From CAVWNR01 sp963756525 (lineage in GTDB: Bacteria; Actinomycetota; Actinomycetes; Mycobacteriales; Jatrophihabitantaceae): DNA of 64,000 nucleotides. Both the position numbers and the translations under genes were made by a program. The DNA is taken from positions 1,116,001 through 1,180,000 of the forward strand of contig CAVWNR010000009.1 of assembly GCA_963756525.1 (NCBI GenBank), in the 5' to 3' direction. The notes beneath the pieces are model-generated. The model was not told the origin of the DNA and ran no database searches. It saw nothing but the letters and a program-made list of their open reading frames with translations. This document shows positions 52,354 through 59,992 of this stretch, piece by piece; within the stretch, counting starts at the first letter, position 1; every line of letters starts with the position of its first letter.

Positions 52354-53544
52354 GTGAGCCGCCCTGCCAGCCCGCCGCCGTCCGGCGCGCCCGGCTCGGG
52401 TGAGCGCCGCGTGACCGACACGGTCTGGATCGCCTGGCTGGTGGCCTTCGGCGTCCTGGTCGTGCTGGCGTGGAACGTCGTACGCCACCTGAGCGCGCCG
52501 GCGCAGACCGGCGAGTCGGGGATGCACATGCCGGCGAGCGAGGCGCTCTTCCGCGCCGGCGGCCACGGCCCGCTCGGGCCGCTGCTCAGCGTTCGGCTGC
52601 TCACCGAATGGCAGGTGGACGCCGTGGCGTTGGGCGTCCTTGCGCTGGTCGCCGCCTGGTATGTGAGCCGGATCGTGCCGCTGCGCCGCCGGCGCGGCGC
52701 CTCCTGGCCGGCCTGGTACACCGTGTCGTTCCTCGCCGGTCTGGCGGTCTGCGGCTACGCCACGTGCGGGGCGATCGGCGTGTACGACCAGGCACTCTTC
52801 AGCGCGCACATGCTGGGGCACCTCGCGCTGGTCATGCTCGCACCGGCGCTGCTGGTCGCCGGGCGGCCGCTGACGCTCGCCGGTCAGTCCGGGCGTCCGG
52901 GCGCCGAGGAGCGGCTGCGTCGCGTGCTGGCGACCCCGCCCATGGCCGTGCTCACCGCGCCGCCCGTGGCGCTGGCCTGCTACACGGCGGTGATCGTCGG
53001 CAGCCATCTCACCGGCCTGATGAACACGATCATGCGGGTGACCTGGGCCGGGCAGGTCGAGCACCTGGTCTATCTGATCGTCGGCTTCCAGTTCTTCGTC
53101 CTGGTCCTCGGCGACGAACCGATCAAGTGGCGGCTCTCGACGCCGGCCCGCTGGCTGCTGCTGGTGGTGGCGATGGCGGTCGACACGTTCACCGGCGTGA
53201 TCCTCATGATGAGCACCCAGCCGATCGCCATGCAGGCCCCCCCGCAGCTGCACGTCGACCAGCTGGCCGACACGCACACCGGCGGCGCGATCATGTGGTT
53301 CGGCGGCGACGCGATCATGGCCGTGGTCATGATCGCGCTGGTGATCGGCTGGCTGCGCACGTCGGGCGACTCGAACCGCGACACCACCAGCTGGTTGGAG
53401 CAGGCGCGCGAGCAGACGCTGGGCGAGCGTGCGGCACCCGCCACGGCCACCGACGCGTCGTTCGACGAGGACCAGCAGCGGCTCGACGCCTACAACGCGT
53501 GGCTGGCCAGTATGGCGGAGGAGCGCCACCCACCCAAGTCGTGA
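52354..53544 (+). CDS. CtaG-like (caa3-type) cytochrome c oxidase assembly membrane protein
   Basis: About 396 residues with some nine membrane helices. YDQALFSAHMLGHLALVMLA and IVGSHLTGLMNTIMRVTWAG carry the conserved His-containing helices of the caa3 CtaG family, and HMPASEALFRAGGHGPLGPL lies in an outside loop. The C-terminal 60 residues are hydrophilic. Actinobacterial members are believed to help copper insertion into the oxidase. GTG 52354 follows GGAGG; the frame is open further upstream through the dnaK operator, which argues against the longer start. Confidence 0.82.
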   Translation: MSRPASPPPSGAPGSGERRVTDTVWIAWLVAFGVLVVLAWNVVRHLSAPAQTGESGMHMPASEALFRAGGHGPLGPLLSVRLLTEWQVDAVALGVLALVAAWYVSRIVPLRRRRGASWPAWYTVSFLAGLAVCGYATCGAIGVYDQALFSAHMLGHLALVMLAPALLVAGRPLTLAGQSGRPGAEERLRRVLATPPMAVLTAPPVALACYTAVIVGSHLTGLMNTIMRVTWAGQVEHLVYLIVGFQFFVLVLGDEPIKWRLSTPARWLLLVVAMAVDTFTGVILMMSTQPIAMQAPPQLHVDQLADTHTGGAIMWFGGDAIMAVVMIALVIGWLRTSGDSNRDTTSWLEQAREQTLGERAAPATATDASFDEDQQRLDAYNAWLASMAEERHPPKS

Positions 53545-53552
53545 CTACTCGC

Positions 53553-53603
53553 TGTTGATGTTGGAGTAGTGGTCGATATTCGACCACTACTCCAACATCA
53601 ACA
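53553..53603. repeat. Intergenic palindrome, family A, copy 2 (perfect)
   Basis: Two 24-bp arms (53553-53576 and 53580-53603) pair perfectly around a 3-nt loop TAT. The left arm begins TGTTGATGTTGGAGTAGTGG. Same element as 22293-22341. It begins 8 bp after the CtaG-like stop and lies between two convergent genes, so it could serve as a bidirectional terminator. Confidence 0.95.
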
Positions 53604-53690
53604 CACGTTGGGTAGCCAGTCGCAACATGAGCACGACGCTACCGACACCGCGACGGGGCGATCACGACGAGCGGACCGGGATGCCGGACG

Positions 53691-55046
53691 TCACCCACGC
53701 CACAGCGGCGCGATCGCCCGGGCGAGCATGCCGCCGACGTCACCGAGGAGGTGCCGGCCGGCTTGGACGAGCACCCGTCCGTCGACGATCACCGTGTCGA
53801 CGTCAGAAGCACTCGCGGCGAGCATCGCCTGCGATGGCAAGGATCCAGCGGTCCGGACGGTGTCGAGGCGCAGCGCGACGAGGTCGGCCCGGGCGCCGGG
53901 GACGATCCGCCCGGCGTCGTCCCAGCCCAGGCTGGCGTGGCCGGAGGCGGTGAGCGCGCCGAGCAGCTCCGCGGGCGTGAACCGGCCGCGCTGCAGGGTG
54001 ACCAGCCGCTCGTGCATCTCCAGCGCGCGAGCCTCCTCGAGCAGGTCGACGACGGCGTGCTGGTCGCTGCCGAGGGTGAGCCTCGACCCGGCCTCGGCCA
54101 GCCGGCGGGCCGGGCCGATGCCGTCGGCGAGGTCGCGCTCGGTGGTCGGGCAGAAGCTGGCGAAGCCGCCTGACCCGCCGAGCAGGGCGATGTCACCGTC
54201 GGTGAGGTGGGTGGCGTGCACTGCGCTGGTCATCGGACCGAGCGCGCCGGCCGCATGCAGCAACGCGGCAGGCGTGACGCCGTAGACCCGAAGGCACTGC
54301 TCGTTCTCCGCCGGCTGCTCGGACAGGTGCACGTGCAGCGGCCCGCCGTGCGCCGCGTCGACGACCGTCGGTAGCTGATCGCGCGGCACCGCCCGCACCG
54401 AGTGGATCGCCGCGCCGACCCGCACGTGCTCGCCGGGCGCCAGCGCGGTCGCCCGCGCGGCCCACGCCTCGGCGTCGCCGTCGCCGAAGCGCAGTTGCAC
54501 GTCGCCGAGCGGACGGTGACCATGCGTCGAGTCGAACCCGCCCGCCAGGTAACAGGCGTCCAGCAGCGTGATCCGGATGCCGGCCTGCCGGGCGGCCTCG
54601 ATCAGCGCGTGGCCCATGGCGTTCGGGTCGGCGTAGCGCACGCCGCCGGGCGCATGGTGCAGGTAGTGGAACTCGCCGACGGCGGTGATCCCGGCGAGCG
54701 CCATCTCCGCGAACGTGGCCCGCGCGAGGTCGAGGTAGGAATCCGGGTCCAACCGGCTGGCGACGGCGTACATCCCGTCGCGCCAGGTCCAGAATGTGCC
54801 GCCACCACCGTGGGTCCGCCCGCGCAGCGCCCGATGGAAGGCGTGGCTGTGCGTGTTCGCGAATCCGGGCAGCACCAGCCCGGGCAGTTCCACGTCGCCC
54901 GGCCGGCGCACCGCCCCCGGCGTGACCTCGACGAACCGGTCGCCGTCGACGACGATCCGCACGTCCCCGGTAACGCCCTCCGGCAGCCAGGCGTGGCGCG
55001 CGAAGTACGCGGTCATTTCGCGGATGGGAGCGGGTGGGGGCGTCAT
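53691..55046 (-). CDS. hutF: Formimidoylglutamate deiminase
   Basis: A 451-residue amidohydrolase. LVLPGFANTHSHAFHRALRG has the HxH metal motif, FWTWRDGMYAVASRLDPDSY is typical of HutF, and the remaining metal ligands are in GPLHVHLSEQPAENEQCLRV (His) and RLTLGSDQHAVVDLLEEARA (Asp). It deaminates N-formimidoyl-L-glutamate to N-formyl-L-glutamate in the five-step histidine pathway. ATG 55046 overlaps the stop of the M20 amidase gene (ATGA). hutU and hutI are not present in this window. Confidence 0.88.
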   Translation of the reverse strand: MTPPPAPIREMTAYFARHAWLPEGVTGDVRIVVDGDRFVEVTPGAVRRPGDVELPGLVLPGFANTHSHAFHRALRGRTHGGGGTFWTWRDGMYAVASRLDPDSYLDLARATFAEMALAGITAVGEFHYLHHAPGGVRYADPNAMGHALIEAARQAGIRITLLDACYLAGGFDSTHGHRPLGDVQLRFGDGDAEAWAARATALAPGEHVRVGAAIHSVRAVPRDQLPTVVDAAHGGPLHVHLSEQPAENEQCLRVYGVTPAALLHAAGALGPMTSAVHATHLTDGDIALLGGSGGFASFCPTTERDLADGIGPARRLAEAGSRLTLGSDQHAVVDLLEEARALEMHERLVTLQRGRFTPAELLGALTASGHASLGWDDAGRIVPGARADLVALRLDTVRTAGSLPSQAMLAASASDVDTVIVDGRVLVQAGRHLLGDVGGMLARAIAPLWRG

Positions 55047-56245
55047 CCGGCCAGCTCTGCGAGCACGGTGGTGAGGGCGTCGACGCCGGCCAGGCAGTCG
55101 TCGCGTTCGGCGTGCTCGGCCGGCGAGTGCGAGACACCGGTCGGGTTCCGGACGAAGATCATCGCAGTGGGAAGCCCTGCTGTGGCAAGGATTCCCGCGT
55201 CGTGGCCGGCTCCGGTGGCGAGGACGGGGACGCCGCCGAGCGCGGCGACGAGCCGATCGCGCAGCGCGGCGTCGAACCGGGTCTCGGGCGTCCACGACTC
55301 CTCGACGAGCGTCCCGCCATGCGCGGACGCGAGCTCGGTCAGCTCGGCGACGACGGCCCGCACGTCCTCGGTCACCGGTCCGCGCGAGTCCACCCACGCG
55401 GTCACCCGCGAGGGGATCGCGTTCACGCCGTTGGGTTCCACCCGAACCTTGCCGCAGGTGGCGAGCGCGTCGTGCCTGGCGGCAGCGTCGCGCGCGGCGA
55501 GAACCAGCCGAGCGTGGGCCAGCGTCGGATCACGACGGTCCGCGAGCCGGGTGGTGCCGGCGTGGTTCGCCTCGCCCGGGAACTCCACCCGCCACCGCCC
55601 GTGCGGCCAGATCGCGCTCGCCAGGCCGATGGGCGCCCCGAGGTCGACCAGGCCGCGGCCCTGCTCCACATGCAGCTCGACGAACGCACCGACCCGGCGC
55701 AGCGCGGCGTCGTCACGACCCAGCGCGTCCGGCGAACGTCCGGCCGAGCGCAGCGCATCGGCGAGCGTCACTCCGTCGGCGTCGCGCAACGCTCGCGCTC
55801 GGTCGGCGGGGAGCGCACCGGTCAGCAGTCGCGAGCCCGCGCATGCGATGCCGAACCGCGCGCCCTCCTCGTCCCCGAAGTTGGCCACTCCGATCGGCCG
55901 GGACGGCAGGAATCCGCGGTCCCGCAAGGCATCCACCGCGGCGAACGCGCTGACGACGCCGAGCGGGCCGTCGAACGCGCCGCCGTCCGGCACCGAGTCG
56001 AGGTGGCTGCCCGCGACGACTCCCCCAGCGCCGCGGTCCGCGGCAGCGTCGGGGTCACCCCACCAGGCCCACTGGTTGCCCGCGCGGTCTTCGTCCAGCC
56101 AGAGCCCGCGCGCGTCGGCCTCGGCGGCGAACCATTCCCGCAGCGCACCGTCCTCGCGGGTCCAGGCGAAACGCCGGTACCCGCCGGACGGTGCGCGCCC
56201 GACGGGTTCCAGCGCCGCCCAGAGCGCGTCGAAGCCGGTGCTCAA
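55043..56245 (-). CDS. M20 amidohydrolase (allantoate / N-carbamoyl-amino acid hydrolase type)
   Basis: A 400-residue metallopeptidase-fold protein. Metal ligands are in VVAGSHLDSVPDGGAFDGPL (His, Asp), GVANFGDEEGARF (Glu) and FVELHVEQGRGLVD (His), and MIFVRNPTGVSHSPAEHAER has the last His. Family enzymes hydrolyse N-carbamoyl or ureido groups. It is translationally coupled to hutF, so here it probably hydrolyses N-formylglutamate to formate and glutamate, replacing HutG. That assignment is inference from context. Lies 6 bp after the transporter lipoprotein gene. Confidence 0.8.
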   Translation of the reverse strand: MSTGFDALWAALEPVGRAPSGGYRRFAWTREDGALREWFAAEADARGLWLDEDRAGNQWAWWGDPDAAADRGAGGVVAGSHLDSVPDGGAFDGPLGVVSAFAAVDALRDRGFLPSRPIGVANFGDEEGARFGIACAGSRLLTGALPADRARALRDADGVTLADALRSAGRSPDALGRDDAALRRVGAFVELHVEQGRGLVDLGAPIGLASAIWPHGRWRVEFPGEANHAGTTRLADRRDPTLAHARLVLAARDAAARHDALATCGKVRVEPNGVNAIPSRVTAWVDSRGPVTEDVRAVVAELTELASAHGGTLVEESWTPETRFDAALRDRLVAALGGVPVLATGAGHDAGILATAGLPTAMIFVRNPTGVSHSPAEHAERDDCLAGVDALTTVLAELAG

Positions 56246-56251
56246 CCGCGG

Positions 56252-57235
56252 TCAATCGAGGCCGACGTGCGTGAGCCAACCCTTCGCGACGGCGTCCGGG
56301 TCCTGCTTGTCGGTGACGACGTGGGCGACGAGCTGGGCCAGCGTGGCGGTGTCGAGCTTCGCCGACACCGCGTTGCAGGCGTCGACCATCGGCTGGGAGA
56401 GCTTGGACTTGGTCGCCAGCGGGACGATGTTCTGCGCGGCGAACATGCTCTTGGGGTCGGTGAGCGACACGAAGCCGTTGGCCACGATGGACGGGTCGGT
56501 GGAGAAGATGTCCGCGGCGTCGACGCTGCCGCTCTTCAGCGCGGTGACCGTGATCGCGCCGCCCGCCGCGAGCGGCGTGAACCGGCCGAACACGACACCG
56601 TAGACGCTCTTGAGCGCCGGGATGCCGTCGGCGCGGGTCTTGAACTGTGCCGGCGCGCCCAGCGTCAGCTGGCTCGCCACCGGCTTGAGGTCGGCGATGG
56701 ACGCCAAGTGGTGCTTCTGCGCGGTCGCCTTGGTGACCGTGATGGTGTCCGAGTCCTGCGCCTGCGCGTACTGCAGAGCAACCAGCGACGGCGCCGCCGC
56801 CTTCTGCAGCGCCGCGAAGACGTCGGCGGGCGTCTTCGCCGTCGCGCTCGGGTCGAGGAAGACGAGGATCGAGCCGGTGTACTCGGGGACCATCCCGATC
56901 GACCCGTCGCGCAGCGCGGTCATGTAGACCGACCGCTCGCCGATGTTGAGCTTCTTGCTGACCTGCACCCCCTTCGCGGCCATCGCGTCGCCGTAGATGT
57001 CGGCGAGCAGCGTGTTCTCCGGGAAGTCGGCCGAGCCGATGGTGATCGACCCGGGGCTGGTCGGGTAGCTGCTAGTGCCGTTGCTGGGCGCCGAGGACTG
57101 CCCGCCGCCTGCGGCCGACGTGCTGCTGGCCGGTGCGGCGGCGCTGGTCTTGCTCGAACTGCCGCTGCTGCCGCACGCCGCGAGGGCCAGCACCAGACTC
57201 GCGAGCGCGGCGAGGAACACGTAGATGCGCTTCAT
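56252..57235 (-). CDS. OpuC/ProX-type substrate-binding lipoprotein
   Basis: A 327-residue protein with a lipoprotein signal (FLAALASLVLALAACGSSGS, lipid Cys at about residue 21) and a Ser/Ala/Gly-rich linker. The binding domain (ITIGSADFPENTLLADIYGD, GMVPEYTGSILVFLD, AITVTALKSGSVDAADIFST) belongs to the quaternary-amine/osmoprotectant family (OpuAC). Preceded by GAGGAG. It belongs to the four-gene importer that includes the next three genes upstream. Ligand is probably choline/betaine-like or, from context, histidine or a histidine betaine. Confidence 0.87.
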   Translation of the reverse strand: MKRIYVFLAALASLVLALAACGSSGSSSKTSAAAPASSTSAAGGGQSSAPSNGTSSYPTSPGSITIGSADFPENTLLADIYGDAMAAKGVQVSKKLNIGERSVYMTALRDGSIGMVPEYTGSILVFLDPSATAKTPADVFAALQKAAAPSLVALQYAQAQDSDTITVTKATAQKHHLASIADLKPVASQLTLGAPAQFKTRADGIPALKSVYGVVFGRFTPLAAGGAITVTALKSGSVDAADIFSTDPSIVANGFVSLTDPKSMFAAQNIVPLATKSKLSQPMVDACNAVSAKLDTATLAQLVAHVVTDKQDPDAVAKGWLTHVGLD

Positions 57236-57278
57236 ACTTCGCTTCTCCTCGATCATGGTGTCGGATGAGCTTGCGTCC

Positions 57279-58097
57279 TCATGCCAGTGCGTCGGCTACC
57301 TCCCCGGTACGAGCGGGCATCGGGCGGGCACCGCGACGCGAGAAGCGTCCGGACACCCCGGGCGAGACCACCAGCCGCTGCACGCCGATCAGCAGCAGGT
57401 CGGCCGCCACCGCCAGCGCCGCGACGACGACCCCCGCGGAGACCATCGCCGGATAGCCGCTGTGCGGATCGTTGATCACGTCGACGCCGTCGACGATCAG
57501 CCGGCCCAGCCCGCCGAGGAACGGCACGTACGCGGCCACGGTCGCGGTGGCGATCACCTGCAGGGTGGCGCTGCGCACGCCGGAGAGGATCAGCGGCAGC
57601 GCGATCGGCAGTTCCACCCGGCGCACAACCTGCGCGCCGGTCATTCCCATCCCGGCCGCGGCATCCCGCACCGCCGGTTCGACGCCCTGCACGCCGGCGT
57701 AGGTGCTGGTGAGGATCGGCGGAATGGCCAGCAATACCAACACGATGATGATGGGCACGATGTAGGGGAACCCGCCGCGCGGCACGAGTCCGGGAATGGT
57801 CACGTTGCTGTGGATCTCGGGCGAGAGCCAGACAACCAGCAGCACGACGAAGCCGAGCGTCGGGACGGCGCGCAGGCCGTTAGCGGCGCCTGCCACCAGC
57901 ACCACGCCGCGGCCGGTGTGCCCGACCAGCAGCCCGATCGGCAGCGCGATCAGCGTGGCGATGATGACGGCGATCAGCGTGTAGTAGATGTGCTCGCGCA
58001 GGTGGACGAGCAGGCCATTCGGGCCGGTCCAGTTCGCCGGGTCGTTGAGCCAGATGCCCACCCGGCCGAAGTTCAGCCCGTTGTCCGCCAGAGTCAT
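57279..58097 (-). CDS. ABC transporter permease, osmoprotectant (OpuC) type
   Basis: A 272-residue protein with about six membrane helices. HIYYTLIAVIIATLIALPIG and the cytoplasmic EAA-like loop AVRDAAAGMGMTGAQVVRRV, then ELPIALPLILSGVRSATLQV, are typical of OpuCB/OpuCD permeases. Start ATG 58097 overlaps the stop of the other permease gene (ATGA). Together the two permeases form the membrane channel. Confidence 0.88.
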   Translation of the reverse strand: MTLADNGLNFGRVGIWLNDPANWTGPNGLLVHLREHIYYTLIAVIIATLIALPIGLLVGHTGRGVVLVAGAANGLRAVPTLGFVVLLVVWLSPEIHSNVTIPGLVPRGGFPYIVPIIIVLVLLAIPPILTSTYAGVQGVEPAVRDAAAGMGMTGAQVVRRVELPIALPLILSGVRSATLQVIATATVAAYVPFLGGLGRLIVDGVDVINDPHSGYPAMVSAGVVVAALAVAADLLLIGVQRLVVSPGVSGRFSRRGARPMPARTGEVADALA

Positions 58098-58744
58098 GCC
58101 CGCACCGCCCGTTGCCATGGGGTGAGCACTCGGATGATCAGCAGGATGGCGCCGTCGAAGAGCAGCGCCAGGACGATGATCAGGATCAGGCCGAGCGCGA
58201 TCGGGACGAGCGTGTCCTGCTGCGAGCCGGCGATGAACAGCGACCCGAGCTGCGCCACCCCGATCAGCGAGGCCACGGACACCAGGCTGACATTGGAGAC
58301 CGCGGCCACCCGCATCCCGGCGCCGATCACCGGCACCGCGATCGGCAGCTGCACCGCGAAGAACCGCTGCCGGCCGGTGTAGCCCATCGCCGACGCGGCG
58401 GCCAGGGTGTCGGACGACACCGCGGACAGCCCGTCGGCGACCACGCGGACGAGCAGTGCGATCGTGTAGAGGGTCAATGCGACCGCCACGTTGAGCGGGT
58501 CGAGGATCCGGGTGCCGATCAGCCCGGGCAGCACGACGAACAGGACCAGCGACGGGATGGTGTACAGGATGCCGCTGGCCGAGATCAGCGGCGGGTAGGT
58601 CCACCGGTGACGGCTGGCGAGCCAGCCGACCGGAAGCGCGATCAGCAGCCCGATGATCAGCGGCACGCCGGCGAGCCAGACCGTCGTCCAGGTCCACTGC
58701 AGCACGTCGCTCTGGTGGTCGCGAAAGTACGTCCAGACGCTCAT
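58094..58744 (-). CDS. ABC transporter permease, osmoprotectant (OpuC) type
   Basis: A 216-residue protein. WTWTTVWLAGVPLIIGLLIA, ILYTIPSLVLFVVLPGLIGT and the coupling loop LAAASAMGYTGRQRFFAVQL define the family. It is the first of two permease genes, 4 bp after the ATPase gene and overlapping the next permease by ATGA, so it is part of one polycistronic unit. Confidence 0.88.
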   Translation of the reverse strand: MSVWTYFRDHQSDVLQWTWTTVWLAGVPLIIGLLIALPVGWLASRHRWTYPPLISASGILYTIPSLVLFVVLPGLIGTRILDPLNVAVALTLYTIALLVRVVADGLSAVSSDTLAAASAMGYTGRQRFFAVQLPIAVPVIGAGMRVAAVSNVSLVSVASLIGVAQLGSLFIAGSQQDTLVPIALGLILIIVLALLFDGAILLIIRVLTPWQRAVRA

Positions 58745-58748
58745 GGGC

Positions 58749-59888
58749 TCACGACATGCCCAGCTCTGCCGGCGCGGCGCGGGCCAGCTCGGCGTGCGCC
58801 TCGATGCGCTCGAGCACCTCCGACGCGCTGACGGTGCCGGCGAAGCGCCCGTCACGGTCGACGACGACGCCGCGACCGCTCGGCGAGGACAGCGCGGCGT
58901 CCAGGGCCTCGCGCAGTGTGCCGCCCTCGGCGGCGAGCGTGCCGCCGAGGTTGAGCAGCTCGGCGGCAACCTGCCCGCGCAGCGCGCTGTGCGGGACGCC
59001 GGTGAGGGCGAGCCACCCTTGCGGGCGGCGATCCGCGTCGACGACCAGCACCCACCCCTCGCGCGCGGACGCGGAAGCGTCGGCGAGATCGGAGCCGAGC
59101 GCGACGGCCGGCTCGTCGTGCAGCGGCAGCTCGTCGGCGATCGTGAACCCGAGTGCCCGGTAGCCGCGGTCGCGCCCGACGAAACCCGCGACGAACGCGT
59201 CTGCCGGCCGGGAGAGCAGTTCGGCGGGTGCGGCCAGCTGGGCCAGCTGACCGCCGACGCGCAGCACGGCGACCTGGTCGCCCAGCTTGATCGCCTCGTC
59301 GATGTCGTGGGTGACGAAGACGATCGTCTTGCTGAGCTCGCCTTGCAGGCGCAGGAACTCGTCCTGCAGCTGGGCGCGCACCACGGGGTCGACCGCACTG
59401 AACGGTTCGTCCATGAGCATCACCGGCGGGTCGGCGGCCAGCGCCCGGGCGACACCGACCCGCTGCTGCTGCCCGCCGGAGAGCTGCGCCGGATAGCGCT
59501 TGGCCAGGTTCGACGGCAGCCCGACCCGCTCCATCAGCTCCGCCGCGGCCTTGCGGGCGCTGCGCTTGTCGCGACCGAGCAGGGACGGCACCGTGGCGAT
59601 GTTGTCGACAATGGTGCGGTGCGGGAACAGGCCGGCGTGCTGGATGACATAGCCGATGCCGCGACGCAGCTGCGCGGCCGGGACGGTGGAGGTGTCGCGG
59701 TCGTCGAGCCAGATCCGCCCGGACGTGGGCTCGATCATCCGGTTGATCATCCGCAGGCTGGTCGTCTTGCCGCAGCCGGATGGGCCGACCAGCACGGTGA
59801 TCTGGCCGGACGGGGCCACCAGGCTGAGCTCGTCCACGGCGACGGTGCCGTCGGGGTAACGCTTGGTCACCGAGTCGAACCGGATCAC
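58749..59888 (-). CDS. ABC transporter ATP-binding protein with CBS domains, OpuCA type
   Basis: A 379-residue protein. Walker A VLVGPSGCGKTTSLRMINRM, Q-loop VIQHAGLFPH, signature AQLSGGQQQRVGVARALAAD, Walker B PVMLMDEPFSAVDP and switch His in IVFVTHDIDEA. The C-terminal 130 residues carry a CBS pair (WVLVVDADRRPQGWLALTGV; GVVVDRDGRFAGTVSASEVL), which in OpuA senses ionic strength. GTG 59888 begins the first strand. Head of the importer operon, divergent from the HutH-like gene. Confidence 0.9.
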   Translation of the reverse strand: MIRFDSVTKRYPDGTVAVDELSLVAPSGQITVLVGPSGCGKTTSLRMINRMIEPTSGRIWLDDRDTSTVPAAQLRRGIGYVIQHAGLFPHRTIVDNIATVPSLLGRDKRSARKAAAELMERVGLPSNLAKRYPAQLSGGQQQRVGVARALAADPPVMLMDEPFSAVDPVVRAQLQDEFLRLQGELSKTIVFVTHDIDEAIKLGDQVAVLRVGGQLAQLAAPAELLSRPADAFVAGFVGRDRGYRALGFTIADELPLHDEPAVALGSDLADASASAREGWVLVVDADRRPQGWLALTGVPHSALRGQVAAELLNLGGTLAAEGGTLREALDAALSSPSGRGVVVDRDGRFAGTVSASEVLERIEAHAELARAAPAELGMS

Positions 59889-59992
59889 GTGGGATTCAGG
59901 CCTCTCGTGCGGGCAGCCACGGCACCAGCGTGGCGTTGTTCGATCGGCTCCACCCTCGCACAGTCCGCCGACAACGGCCACGGCCGGCAGCC

